Shown piece by piece: positions 36,701-48,402 of a DNA stretch of 64,000 nucleotides. The stretch covers positions 126,092 through 190,091 of the forward strand of contig NW_005434571.1 of the NCBI RefSeq assembly GCF_000315625.1. The letters are read 5' to 3'. Position numbers and translations under genes: made by a program. Origin of the DNA: Guillardia theta CCMP2712 (Eukaryota; Cryptophyceae; Pyrenomonadales; Geminigeraceae). Every line of letters starts with the position of its first letter. Position 1 is the first letter of the stretch. The notes under the pieces were generated by a model. The model saw nothing but the letters and a program-made list of their open reading frames with translations, had not been told where the DNA came from and did no database searches.

Positions 36701-37131
36701 GAGGTATCTTCAACCTGTTCGCCGCCAAGTAACAGCTTTCGATCAAGGATATTTTGGAAAGAGCTGTTTTGTCCTTCCATCCACCTATCGCAGAAAAGAA
36801 CAAGCCTGCTCCCCTGGAATCATGGCACAGTGGTCAGTCTAGATGCAGTGAGAGTCTCAATGATGTCGCAAGCCTATAGTATCTGAGCCTGAAAGGATTA
36901 CGTGCGTGGTCGGTCTCTGATTCAACACTATATCAGGCGATATGAGTATTGTGAAGAAGTCGATGCGCTTCAATCGGAATGACGAGTTCACCCTGTCCAG
37001 AACAAAGCAAGTTTGCTCGTGTAGGATTCCATACATAATATAGTGAAGGGTCATCTACTGGTCATGTATCAAAATGGTGAAATGTCAGGGTTCATCAGCT
37101 GAAAGCTCAGATCATCATGTTTTTATACATG
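36701..37131. other. AT-richer spacer
   Basis: Between island B and the 3' end of the second CxHGTC gene. Composition returns to normal. No coding frame or RNA recognised. Confidence 0.5.
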
Positions 37132-37518
37132 TTAAATACTAGGGCATCTACTTCTACACATATCATTGTTACTAATGTCGCTTCCGGATTCCTCTGTGCA
37201 TTCCAATAAGTTCTCTGCGGGGGGGCTAGGTTCAGGGCACACTACTTTTACACTCGCACTTAGGATCCTTTCCGTATAGCACGGTACTGATACCCTCCGA
37301 GTTGCTGAAACTGATTGGTCTTCACGAATGCAGTATCCAACAATCGCGCAGGTGCCGTGATTACAGCTTCTGCGCGTTGGTATAGCTTCGTATTGCTTTG
37401 GTTTGCAAGCAGAGGTCCGTATGAGCTTCATTTCACCAGCGCATCGGTGACTTGTTTCATGGACAACATCTACTTTGTCACAAATTTCATGTGATGTCGT
37501 GGTAGCGGTCGTCTGCAT
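37132..37518 (-). CDS. Small protein with CxHGTC...C motif (paralogue 2)
   Basis: Intact 128-aa ORF. Residues 51-66 read S-C-N-H-G-T-C-A-I-V-G-Y-C-I-R-E (C52, H54, C57, C63), matching paralogue 1 at 12 of 16 positions with conservative changes at most of the others. The flanks are unrelated: Thr-rich N-terminus, Ser/Glu-rich C-terminus. An AT-rich TATA-like stretch (aataaaata on the minus strand) lies about 30-38 nt upstream of the ATG. The family and role are unknown to me. Confidence 0.55.
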   Translation of the reverse strand: MQTTATTTSHEICDKVDVVHETSHRCAGEMKLIRTSACKPKQYEAIPTRRSCNHGTCAIVGYCIREDQSVSATRRVSVPCYTERILSASVKVVCPEPSPPAENLLECTEESGSDISNNDMCRSRCPSI

Positions 37519-38000
37519 TCTTGTGTGGTAGCAGATAGGTGACCTCTATTTTATTAGCTCTAATGTCCTCGTGACCCCACGACCCCATTCAAGTTTACTA
37601 CAATACTCCGAGCTACCCCTACCCCCTCATGGCCCACAAAAAGTACCTAATTTCGATATCCCAGATACACTTCAATGCAGCATGACCCATCCGCGTGACC
37701 AAAAGGTTCGATCATGTGTTCCACCCCCACCCCCTTGGACTGCTTCTGGTACCCTACCTAAATCATCGTGGAGGCTGAACCCCTGGCCCCAGTCAGATCT
37801 CTCCACCCCTCCTTTTCACAAGAATCACCGGTACTGCCAGCCTCTTGCACCGCTCACGGACCAGTAGAAGTGCATGGTTGAGGCCACGACCGTGGTCACG
37901 AGGGATACCTCTGAATGCTCACGTTTCAGGCTCCGGAAGGTGTCGAATGTCCGAAACGGTGTAACATAGGAACGACGGCCTGACCCGTGAATGAGGCTGT
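37519..38000. other. C-rich upstream tract
   Basis: C-rich runs on the + strand (about 37570-37830: ctacccctaccccctcatgg, ccacccccacccccttgg) upstream of the minus-strand gene at 37518. G-quadruplex-prone on the minus strand. No gene. Confidence 0.5.
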
Positions 38001-38440
38001 GACTGTCTTCTTCTCGTGACCCGCCTGACGGACGGGGGCCGTCGAACTCCGAAGGTGACAAAAGTGTCGCCACCCGGCCGTGTCGCGCCCGCAACCGTCT
38101 CACAGTCACCGGGCGGAGTCCGACGGTCGGACTCACAGGCTGACGGTCTACGGTCAGTGAATCGGATCCGTCACGCCGCCGGTTCCCGGCGGCCCCGGGG
38201 ACCGGGCTCGCCGCAAGGCCCGGCCCCCGCAGGCTGCCAGCCGCGGAGGCTCACCGTGGCAGCATCTTCTTTGCTGATTGTTAACTTAACTTTGAGTAAA
38301 GACAAAGTTAAGTAGACCGCAGCCTGGCAGGGCTTTTTACTCAAAGTTAAGGCAGGGCGGCTGCGGCCGGGCCCGGCTCACTGAGTCAGGAGTCCGGCCG
38401 GGCCCGGCCAACTTGGCCCGGGCCCGGTGAGTGCGCGGCA
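38000..38440. repeat. GC-rich repeat island C with 15-bp inverted repeat
   Basis: GC-rich block directly upstream of the FMRP-like gene. Contains a perfect 15-bp inverted repeat, ttaactttgagtaaa (38286-38300) and tttactcaaagttaa (38336-38350), with a 35-nt loop. The same arm recurs at 60658-60671 beside island G. Confidence 0.7.
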
Positions 38441-38495
38441 GTTTGATTTGAAAGGGCGTGGGCTGATTGGGGGATGAGGCGTCGGTTAAGGCTAG

Positions 38496-41056
38496 ATGGC
38501 AGTACCGCGAGGAATGGTGATAGGGGGGAGGGGAGGGAGGGGAAGGGGAAGAGGAAGAGGGAAGGATAATCTGAGCAATGAATGGGATACAAGGAGAGAA
38601 GGAACAGGGGAGGAGGATACAGATGCTGATGTGGAGATGGTGGAGACCCAAGGGGTTCAAGCACAGGATCCGAGGGAGCTTGACCCTGGGACGCTGGTAA
38701 TGGTCGAACAAGGGAGCGAGGAGGGGAGGTTTAGAGGTACCATAGTGGATGGATGGGACGGTGCTCTGTTTCACGTGAGATACATGGACAAGCACAAGAA
38801 GGATGATGAGGTAAGTCGAGTGTCTGCATGGACATTGATGTACTGTGCTCAGTGATTCTGATACCGAACACGCTTGCAGATCGTTGAGATCAGCAGGATT
38901 TTCAAGCTGCGAAGAATGTGCAATAATCACATTCAGATTCAAAGCGTGAAGACATCGCATTCCAAATCAACGAATGACGCGCGGGTTGCCCCCCAGGATG
39001 TTCATGTTCAACTTCAGACGATCGTCGAGAACCATGAACCAACAAGCCGTCGGGATGTAACACTACTGATGGATCAGAATGCATCGTTGCCTGATTCTGC
39101 ATCTGAAGATGAAGTTGTTAATGGCATGTTATATAAGGACAAAGAGGGGAATGCGGAGGAAAGGAACTTACACACTGAGGTAGAAACTCTGATCAATGAA
39201 CTGAAGCTGAGGCGGGGGAGCAAAGGGGTTGCTTCCAGGAGTAAAGAGCTCGACCAGATACAGGAGTATCTCATGCAACAGAAGGAGAAGATGGAGAATG
39301 CTGTGAGAGTTGAGTTTGAGGTCGATGCACAGTTCGTTGGCTTGGTGGTCGGGAAACGAGGAAGCAACATCGCAAAGGCATCTGCTGTTGATGGAGTGGT
39401 CAAGATCGACGTGCAGGAGACAAGAGTTGCTATCATTGCTGAGTCTATGGAAGCAGCCGAGGCTGCAAGACAGATGCTTGAGTATAGGAGACTAAACATC
39501 CCTGTCGAGAGAAGAACTACTCGGCTTCTGGTGGGGAAGGGGGGTAAGAACTTGAAAGATCTTCAAAGCAGCTCGGGGGTGTCACGAATCAAGATCGATG
39601 ATGGAAAAGGAATAATCGAGCTTCTTGGTACACAGATAGTTTTGTTTTTGACCACTGTATTTGTCATGTCATAACGAGTTTCCTGCAGGAAATAGCTCAT
39701 CGCTTGAGAAAGCCCGTCGAGGGATTGAGTTGATTGCCCGATTCGTTTCTCAGCAAGATGAGTTCATTGAAGGATCAAGAGATTTGCACAGAGACGTGAA
39801 TATGATGATTGGTAACTCTGTTCGGTCGGAGAGCCAGGGCGGGATGTTTTTTTCCTTGGTGGAAGGTGATGGTGAAAACGGAAATCAGTTCGTGTTCACT
39901 GATGAAGGGATGAACTATACAATAGAAGTGCTGAGTTCTAAACTTGGCTTGATTATTGGTCATCATGGGACGAAGATCAAACAGCTGAAGGAGGCTTCAA
40001 AGTGTGGTATTGAGATCGTGCGAGGGCAAGAAGAGATCAGCAAAATTTACATCACCGCGCTGAGTGATGACGCGGATCCTGACCTTGCGCTATCATTGAT
40101 CAACAACATCGTACTGGATCCCCAGCCAGGACAAACATACGCACAGGCATCAATCACAAAAGTTGCAAACTTCGGGGTTTTTGTTGCGATCGGGGAAGGG
40201 AGAGAGGGGCTGCTGCATGTCTCCGATGTCCCGCTCATGAAGAGTGGAGCTATCAGTTATAATGTAGGACAGAAAGTGAATGTTGTAGTTACTAGCGTAG
40301 ATGATCGCGGTAAGATTCGTCTCGGACTCATGCAACACGACGAGGACGGTATCTTGCCCGACTCGAATGGGATCCCCGTGAGAAAAAAGAAAGAGGCTTT
40401 AGGTCCGATTGCGAGCTCCTGCGTTGCTCCTTTCTCACCTCCCTACTGCAGATGTCCGCCAAGGAGAGGAATGGCCGGCGCTGCTCGGGCCCATGCAAGA
40501 AAGCCGAGATGAATGGTACGCGCGAATCAGGAGCCAGAGGAAAGACGCCAGCCATCTTCACGCCAACGCTTCCGTCCCCAGCAAGAACTTTCCCGCAGCC
40601 AAGGACTCGAACTCCTGGGATGAGAACTCGAGGACCAGGCCGCGGCAGCATGCTCCTGTCTCCTCTCCGGAGGCCCCTTCAGCTTCCATACCGCACACCC
40701 CGTCAGCTAACCGCAGCATCGGCCATACACCCACTGGCCCTCGCCATCTTGGAAGGAGCGCACAGATGGAGTCTACCGGGCCTACACGAAACAGGATGGA
40801 GCAGCCACGTACCTTTCGTGTGGCCGATGCAGACTACTCACGCGAGTACGTCCTTTATGCTCCCAAAGAGTCCGCGATGGGAAGAAGAGAAGGGGTTGGT
40901 GAGTCATTCAGACTCTCTGTGACCCTCTTCTTTTCTGAGCTGACTGACGTTGTCGTAGGCCTCTCGAGACCGTCTGATCGCGATGAGACAGAGGCAGGAG
41001 GTCAGGAGATCACGTCACTACGGCAGCGGGTGGCCCAGGCTCGCGGTAGGAGATGA
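38496..41056 (+). CDS. FMRP/FXR-like RNA-binding protein: Tudor/Agenet - KH - KH - KH - S1
   Basis: Five exons in frame: 38496-38810, 38880-39627, 39689-40402, 40452-40898 and 40959-41056, giving 773 aa. An RG-rich N-terminus (GRGGRGRGRGRG) precedes a Tudor/Agenet-like domain (~58-105, LDPGTLVMVEQG, GTIVDGWDGALFHVRYMD). Tandem KH domains follow (~246-360) with GxxG loops GKRG and GKGG, resembling the FMRP KH1-KH2 pair. A third KH (~424-480, loop GHHG) leads directly into an S1 domain (~500-575, VANFGVFVAIGEGREGLLHVSD), the pairing seen in polynucleotide phosphorylase. The C-terminus (~590-773) is Pro/Ser/Arg-rich and disordered. The role is probably mRNA binding in translational control or RNP granules, inferred from domains. 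Introns are 48-69 nt. Island C ends just upstream, so the promoter must be short or lie in the island. Confidence 0.87.
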
Positions 41057-42426
41057 TTGAAGTTTTGAAGAAAGTTGGGGAGTTTTCTCGGATCCAATCT
41101 CGGTGTCATCGGCTATCATAGTACGGTATGCGGCGCGGCAGTGCAGAATGGCAGTTGAAACCGAGCCTCGGAACTTGAACCCTATTAGCCTCAGCCGCAT
41201 GATGACGCAGTCAGTGACCTTGACTGCCATGATGAATCTTGACTTTCGGATGAAAGAGCCTCCGAGTCTCGTCTCGCTGCTGCCAGCGTCACGCGACCGG
41301 GGTCCGATGTTCGACTCACGCTGAGGAATCATTGACGGCGTACCGTTCTGGGTGGGCCGGGGCCCGGGCCCTGCAAGTTCCGGTTGAAGTTCACCTCACT
41401 GAGTCAGTCAGGCCGCAGGATTACACCTAGACGGACCGTGCAGCGGAAATCGGCCGAGTCCAGGAGGCTGACATGATGGTACCTGGGGTACCTCAGTAGC
41501 CTGGGTGGGGGTGGGATGGGGAGAGCTGCTACAACCATGAATCCTTGGGGATGTACGGGTCATTCACTCACTTAACAGGGTAGGGGTACTGTTTGGGGGT
41601 ATTTGAACGATTGGTGGGTGGTAGCGAGATAATGGGGGTAAAGGCATAATGGGGGCGGGGGGTTGAATTTTATAGGGGTAGGGGTATGCAAGTTTCGCAT
41701 AAGTACGGGTAATTCTGGCTATGTTTCGAAGGGGTGCTTTGTGGAATAATGAGTTTAAAAGGGTGGTGTAGGTGATGAAACGTAGTCATTTGTACCCACA
41801 AACCACAGGAACGCGAACGATGAGCGATGGGTAGACGAAGGGGACTAGGAAGAAGAGCAGGGAAAGGAGAGCGCGATGAGGATAAAGGCTTGAAAAGACA
41901 CTTCCTAAGAATGATAGAAGCACGTTGTTAACCACACACATCTGTCAACAGGATAGTTGTCATTGGGTTGAAGTTTCTTGCAGTTTGGGGATTCAGTAGT
42001 TCTCGGATTCCATAGTGAGCGAAAGGGTCGGAAGCTCGTAGAACACATTTTGATCACAGTAGAAGAAAATAGTTGACATTGTTGCTTCAACGAAGATGTT
42101 CGTTTCACAAAGATCTTGATGGGAAAAACTCAAAGTAGTCTTTTCCTTTCTATGTGAAAATAGAAGAGGACTACAGAGGTGACGTGAACATAGAAAAACG
42201 ACCTAAATGATCCGCACATTCCTGTCTTTGCATATAGATGTTTCATTACAATTTCTTTGTCGAGTTCTGAAGCTTTATCCTTCCAGATTATACTTCAAGC
42301 AGTTTTTGGGACGATTTGAAGTTTGAGACAATTTGGGAAGCATCTGAAAGGACGGTGGCAGGAAAAAGCTGCACCACGACAAGCAAACAAGGAATACAAA
42401 GCAGCTTTTGATAGAACCAAGCAAGA
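41057..42426. repeat. GC-rich island D, then G-rich tracts and AT-rich spacer
   Basis: 41090-41480 is GC-rich and resembles the other islands (cggtatgcggcgcggcag, gcaagttccggttgaagttc). 41490-41770 is full of G runs (ggggtaggggt, gggggcgggggg), a potential quadruplex region. 41780-42426 is AT-rich with no gene seen and presumably contains the promoter of the next gene. Confidence 0.55.
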
Positions 42427-42873
42427 ATGGTCTGGACCAAAAACTTTGAAGAGTTGAAAGATGATGACAGCGCTGCTAAATCATACTCAGCACCGACTTC
42501 TAAGTCCGGGCGGATGCTGGCGGAAGAAGAGCAGGGTTACTTCCCCAAAACCTCAATCGACATTGTCAGATCCAAAGGGAGCAAAGGGAACAGTCTTGTG
42601 GTCAGTGCGTTCAGGTCTGCGTGCGAGAGAGGGAAGGATATTGGAAAGAAACTTGGCTCGTTTACACACGAGTTGCATCTTCCGAGTTTGCAGCACTTGT
42701 TGTCTAAGGGTAGCGAGGGCGACAAGATCGACAGGAAGAAGAGCGCAGCCGACATGCATGTTGAGCTGATCGAGACATTCTTGAAAGCACAGAGAGATGG
42801 TGGAGTGAAGCTTGTACACGAAGAACGGGACGAATTCCAAGACAGCATCGCTGTCGGCGACGAATGCTGCTAG
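42427..42873 (+). CDS. Small hypothetical protein
   Basis: ATG-to-TAG ORF of 148 aa. Hydrophilic, Lys/Ser/Asp-rich, no signal peptide or membrane helix, no domain recognised. Central sequence SACERGKDIGKKLGSFTHEL could form an amphipathic helix. The context (AT-rich upstream, convergent with the P5CR gene ~295 nt away) suits a real gene, but codon evidence alone is weak; missing exons cannot be excluded. Confidence 0.4.
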   Translation: MVWTKNFEELKDDDSAAKSYSAPTSKSGRMLAEEEQGYFPKTSIDIVRSKGSKGNSLVVSAFRSACERGKDIGKKLGSFTHELHLPSLQHLLSKGSEGDKIDRKKSAADMHVELIETFLKAQRDGGVKLVHEERDEFQDSIAVGDECC

Positions 42874-43167
42874 TGTCAATACCCAGAATAGGTATGGGAC
42901 GAGCAAGCATGCAGATCAGAACCCTTGTTCAAGTCCAATTTTGCTTCAGGCTCTGTAAAATCAATTTTCCCACGTGCTTTGGAATCTTACGGTAGCAAGA
43001 CAAGACCAGGCGCGGCCAGAAGTGCTTTGCTGTATTGACCATCCAAGACGAACAATCCAAGTGAATCACGAACAATGTACAAAAAAAGGACCAGTGCCAT
43101 CAGCCACAAGACAGGCCTCAAGCGGTGTCGTCCCTCATATCCTTTTGCCAGAACTGACAAGAAGACG

Positions 43168-45116
43168 TCACATGTAGTCATCATGGATATGTTCTCTCAC
43201 AGTTGGCAGAGTGTTGTTCCGTCCTGGACCGACATTCGAGTCCATACCGCCCAACTCGAGCGACCTCCTGCCCACCTTATCATTGCAGAGAATCTCATCA
43301 GCATGCTGAACCACCTATAAGCTGCCCAGACGGCATCGGACACTGTAGTTCTGAATCCTCCCTTCTCCAGGTTGTAGATTGCGCTTGATGGTAAAAATCA
43401 GTTTTCATACGCGGTGCTCCTCCTCTATTCTCACCTCGCAGTTGTTCCGCCAGGGCTGGTGATGTCATTGCGAAGCTTGGAAACATGTTCTCCGGACTGG
43501 GCAGATGGTAACCATGAAGTCGATATGTTTATGCGGAACCTGGATTGCGTACAAGCAAGTTCCTAGAAGTGTATTCATCACCAGTCGTTCAGCAATATGC
43601 CTAGGAAATCCTGTAAAGGAACGTCAAGAAATTCCTGAGTATGCAACATGCAAAAACGGATGCCATAACATGACCACACCACAGCATGGATCAAATCCAA
43701 AAAAACAAACAAGGGAAACCCCATCTTATTGCATCATAGCAACAAAGTACATGAGGTATGGTCATTGCTTCTATTCAAAGTAAACATACCCATGTGCACT
43801 CCCGAATCAATCATGGCTTCCATCGTCAAGAAAACATAAGCAGGGCCCGACCCTTAAGAAGTGTCATTTGGGCCTAAAACCAGAAATTCCGTTCTCAACC
43901 GGAAATGGCCGTCGCCATGTCCAGAAACCGCTCATCTTCCATATAGATTTCGTCTCCAATAGCAGAAAATAGCTTAGAGATGAGCTAGCAGTCCAGAGAG
44001 CTGTCAGAGAAGGTACCAAGATCCAACAATACAAGCAGACCTCCTTCTTTTCCTTGGGCAAATCCCTTGTAGAACACCATACCGTGCACCCCTGCAACGA
44101 ATAAGACTGCAGTGCATCTGAGAGGTATGACATACTTGCTCTACAGTCACGGGGGTATTTGGCATAGCTCGAACAATGTTCTACGAGTAAACTTCAACAA
44201 GGAATCGGTGAAGTGAGTTTCTTCGACCTCCATTCCAGTGTATTTCTGGAAAGCATGCAGCGGAACCCCTGTCATTGAAATGTCACAAGTACTTTATTTC
44301 GGCTAACAGAGTCCCAACCAGCAATGATGGACGCGAGAACTGTGTCAGTGCGGAGAGGACCCATCTTCTCAACCTGCGAGGATACAAAGAGGCAGAATTC
44401 AGCAGTCTTTCCATGCGCAAGGAAGTCTAACCTCTGCCTTGAGAGGTTTTAAAACTGCCTCAACATTTTGAGGCTTCACTCCTAGAAGAACTATGTCGGC
44501 ATCCTTCCATGACACAATCAGCATGACAAAGCATTGAGATAGTAGACAAAACCATAAGCAGATTATGCAATGATTCTGCCTTTCTAATGCCAGGAAATGC
44601 TTTGCAGCATGCATCCATCTATTCAGTTCCAAGGTTAACAATCTTCTCAATCAAGATTTGACCCGACCTGATCGGTTGACACATCGTAAACCATCACATT
44701 GTGTGCTCTCTGAACCTGTTCAATGCTCAGGACCAAATCTGCACCAGATAATCTTTGCATACCCCGTTTCGAATCATACCGCCCATAATTGCCTACAAGT
44801 GACCATCACAACCAAGCAGTTCTTGTTGGCACTGTATACCTTAGCCATATTTCCAGCTCCAATGAATCCAATTTTGTCACACAAGTTCCCGGCAGCTGCT
44901 GGAATTGCTATCAAGGCAACTTTGTATGATACAGCACTGCAACACACCAGAGATAGAGAAGCTTCGACAAAGAACCATGCCGATGCCAGCCTGTCTAGCC
45001 ATCGTCTGTTCGCTCAGAGCAGAACTTGGAGCCCCCCAGCAAGTTGAGCTACGATGCAACGCGTTCATGCCTCCCTGCAGAAGCGATCTCTGGAAACTGA
45101 CGCCAAAATAGCGCAT
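43168..45116 (-). CDS. proC: Pyrroline-5-carboxylate reductase, with organelle-type leader
   Basis: Catalyses the last step of proline synthesis, NAD(P)H-dependent reduction of pyrroline-5-carboxylate. About a dozen short exons on the minus strand. First exon 45116-44948 encodes a Ser/Arg/Ala-rich leader (FQRSLLQGGMNALHRSS) with no acidic residues, typical of a plastid or mitochondrial transit peptide. The second (44907-44840) carries the dinucleotide-binding motif KIGFIGAGNMAK. Later exons give DADIVLLGVKPQNVEAVL (~44500), VLASIIAGVPL, NIVRAMPNTPVTVEQ, SGPAYVFLTMEAMID, GFPRHIAERLVMNTLLGT, LRNDITSPGGTTA and finally NLEKGGFRTTVSDAVWAAYR joined to RSLELG; the stop is at 43168. All family hallmarks are present in order, so the enzyme should be functional. 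The exact start (45116 or the internal Met at 45069) is not certain. Confidence 0.9.
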
Positions 45117-47418
45117 CTTGGGCAGATTTCCTCGTCTCTTTGAGTAAATGATCAGAACGTGGAGGTTCCAGACAGATTTGAACAATTGAGGTTTGGGGAT
45201 CACTAGGATTTTGACTATGGGTATGGGTGCAGGATATTGAGGAGATATATATTGGGGGGATGGAGAGGCGAAAGATGCGCAACATCATCATGTATCTGGA
45301 TAACATACATTGGCCATAATGTGAGGTAGTGATGTCATGTAGATTTCCTCCTCTATCATCTTTTAGGATGGTCGAACGGATCGCTTTCTCGTAATATGAC
45401 AAGGTTGTGGTGGGAAACAAACCAAGATTTCAAAATGGAACACTTCTTAGCCAGCATGTCAAATCGTGAGATTCATCAGATAGTACATGTCATGGCACCA
45501 TCTAATCATCTTGCTTTCTCAACATGTTCATCTTTTCCCTCTAAACTCCTTCCGCTTCTGCGCTTTTTCCCCATTTTTGCAGATGTGTCCCCACCCCACC
45601 CCACCCTTATCAACAAAAGTAACCCCACATCAAAAACCCCCGAATTACTGAGATGGACCATTGCTTTTTGTGCTATAACCCCTTCTTTCTAGTGTTTTCA
45701 CCCACCCTTTTCTCAGGAAGATACTACCCAAATTTGCTATGTACCCCTTGATAATTTTTCGTACCCACCCTTTTGATTTTCCTGGTACCTCTGAGAGACT
45801 ACCCTCAAAGTTTGCATTTACCCTGCAAAGGCCATCACCCCTACCCCTCAGGTTCTCACGAACACATACCCACCCCCTTGTTCCTCTTGTCTCACAATTG
45901 TTTCGAGTTGGGTCTCAATTGCAATCAACATTTTCCCGTGTAATCATATCTGATTTAATGTCATTTGATTTGTAGATTACAAATATAGAAATGAATTTTA
46001 AAAAAGTTTGAAGACACTAACATTTGTTTTGCATACAAAAGAATCACTACCGGATTTGCAATTCATCATACTTATTATTATTCATACCCCCCCCCCTCAC
46101 AACCCCACCCTTTGTTTGAAAACACCCTACCTATCTATAGCCCTCCTTGTTTTGACCTGATTGCAATTTTTTCAGGTTTTCAGGGTAATATTATGCAGAG
46201 ACGTGAACTTGTTTTGAAAATAGCAAACAGACCATGGCGCAGGCAGCGAACATTTTGCCCATGGAGTCCGCAACAAGACAGAAGGGCAACAACAGACATC
46301 ATCATCTTGGATGAACAAGATGCCAGATTACATTGCTATTGATATGAACAATCACGAAAAAGCTTGATCGTGATACTGTGAGAGATTTGAGGAGAAATAC
46401 CTGCAAATCCCGAAGTTTTCGATGTGCATTATTATTCGATGTGCATATTTAGATCAGCTAGATTCTTACACCAATACAAGAAGATAGGTGCATTTCGAAT
46501 GTAAATATTATTAGCACACCAGCATGGGAATGTTGTACTAGTGAGAGAACAGAGATGTGGACTTGGAATCATTGAATACCAATTGATACTAGCAAATTCA
46601 CTCCCGTCAGATGCAGATCGTACACAGATCGCACACTTTGACACATTTTTGACAGAAACGAAGTTGTTGAGAATTGACAGAAGGGGGGGTGAAGGTAAGA
46701 CGAACAGCATAGCCCTGTTGTTGCTCGTTTAATCGTAAATGGTGTACAAATGATTTATTGTCTTGCTTTCAAAACGTGATGCTCATTGAGATTCCTATCC
46801 GTTTGAATCTTGGCTCCGTGCCAACAACATGATTCATTCAAACCCCTTTGAGCTATATGAGCTGGAGATATGTAGTTTGCTATGGTACGATAAGCTCGTC
46901 TATCATAGAACTAATGTCTTCAAAAATTTGTCGAATGAGAGTGATTCGATGTTACGATCGAATGAGTGCAAAGTTTACCTTCTCCAAGATTCTCCGTCTT
47001 CTGCGAGAATCTCCATGATTCTGTGTCTCACGTCGAACTGATACCACCTGCAGTTCACTCTCTCGAATCCGAAATTGGATCTTAAGTTGTCTTCGACATG
47101 GCAGAGCTCTTAGTAAATGCCTGTTTCTATCTTGCACCTTGACCAAATGCTTATCACTGCGTGGCTTTTCCATGACTGCCTTTTCTTGACACTGCAACTA
47201 TCGAAACTAGCTTGTTCGAACCGGGAGGTAACTCCTCGACCCCATCTATTTTCTCTTCCGCTTGAGAGTCGTGCTTCGTGTACAGTAAAAAACCTCCCTC
47301 ACATCAAAACATTGACCTACTATGAATCATCTGAAGGCATTTTGAGCAAGAACTCAAACACTGGGATATCAAAGAAATAGAAGTTTATTCTCTACATTAC
47401 AGCCAAACAGAAAGACCT
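45117..47418. other. Long AT-rich spacer with C-rich tracts
   Basis: 2.3 kb without a supported gene. Two C-rich stretches on the + strand (45575-45900 and 46085-46130: ccccaccccacccttatc, cccccccctcacaacccc) lie upstream of the minus-strand P5CR gene. The rest is AT-rich; ORFs under ~90 aa here show no domain or splice logic. Confidence 0.5.
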
Positions 47419-48402
47419 TCAATAAGTGCTGGTCAATATACATGGATGGTTATCTCGCACAAGGTCCAATCGTAGCTTGAAAGTTTCATGTGGGTGGTGT
47501 TTTCTGATTGCAACCCAGAGCTCATGGTCGGAAGTAACCAGTATATCGTCACCGTCGTCATCCATGTAGGAGAGAAGAAACCTCTTCGAGATGTCATGGC
47601 CGTTTGCCTTACGTAGAATAGACGTCAACTCTGAAAAGCACCCAGAAGGCACACTGTTCCTATCCTTCCTTTGCAAGAAAATGAATACTTTACGCAAAAC
47701 GATCTCGTCTGATTCTTGTTGGCATGCGACTTTGAACTTTGCAATACTCGATAAGTCTTCTGTCTGCTCAAAGCAAGGGTTCCAAGGATCAAATCTGCCG
47801 TCTTCTGAGTAGGAAATGGAAGGAGAAGCAGAATTCGACCAAGAAGAGTCACTCTCGGCAAAACTTTTTGAAGACAGAGAGTCGTCTGAGTCTGAGTCGG
47901 GACTGTTTGCAACCGAGCGATGCGGCCCCTTACAAGCCTTGGGGTTACTTGCTTGCTTCAAGATTTTTGATATTGCTGATTTGCTTTTACCAAACATGGT
48001 GGCTAGCTCGGATTGACTCTTTTTGACAGCTGGGTCGTTTGATTGGTTCAAACGAATGATTTCTGCTCTCTGGGTTTGAGTTAGCCTAACTTTTCCCTGA
48101 CAATGCTTCTTGTGTCTTATTCTTTCATAGTCCGTCCAAGTTCTTCCACGCTTTGCCTTATTGCTGCTAGTCGGAAGATGCTCAAATTGGTCATGATTGA
48201 CAAGGGATCGAATTTCAAACCCAATCTGTTGCCCCGCATCGTGGTAGGGAAGCACGTTGTCTCGGCATAGGCTACACTTAACAGATCCACTCTCACTTAC
48301 AAGGTCTTGCACGATCGTTTGTGATTTACATTCCGAGCACATTGCGATGAGGAGATTGCTGCTATGCCTTGATGGCGTAGGAAGAGTTTCTACAGCGCTC
48401 AT
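47419..48402 (-). CDS. HTH - PB1 putative transcription factor (paralogue 1, with N-terminal Cys4 site)
   Basis: Uninterrupted 327-aa ORF. Residues 22-46 hold two CxxC pairs (CSEC, CSLC), a likely zinc knuckle. Residues ~104-150 form a psq/CENP-B-like or transposase-like helix-turn-helix (KVRLTQTQRAEIIRL, SELATMFGKSKSAISKILK). A Ser/Asp-rich linker follows. Residues ~240-320 are a PB1 domain: basic first strand (VLRKVFIFLQR) and an OPCA acidic motif YMDDDGDDILVTSDHEL. With both basic and acidic faces, this PB1 could form homo- or hetero-oligomers. The layout parallels plant NIN-like proteins (RWP-RK + PB1), but the DNA-binding domain is different. Tandem with paralogue 2 on the same strand, about 600 nt apart. 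Confidence 0.75.
   Translation of the reverse strand: MSAVETLPTPSRHSSNLLIAMCSECKSQTIVQDLVSESGSVKCSLCRDNVLPYHDAGQQIGFEIRSLVNHDQFEHLPTSSNKAKRGRTWTDYERIRHKKHCQGKVRLTQTQRAEIIRLNQSNDPAVKKSQSELATMFGKSKSAISKILKQASNPKACKGPHRSVANSPDSDSDDSLSSKSFAESDSSWSNSASPSISYSEDGRFDPWNPCFEQTEDLSSIAKFKVACQQESDEIVLRKVFIFLQRKDRNSVPSGCFSELTSILRKANGHDISKRFLLSYMDDDGDDILVTSDHELWVAIRKHHPHETFKLRLDLVRDNHPCILTSTY

Noticed and set aside
46829-47041. 70-aa ORF in the AT-rich spacer
   Set aside because: No domain, no promoter or splice support; similar short ORFs occur by chance throughout the spacer.
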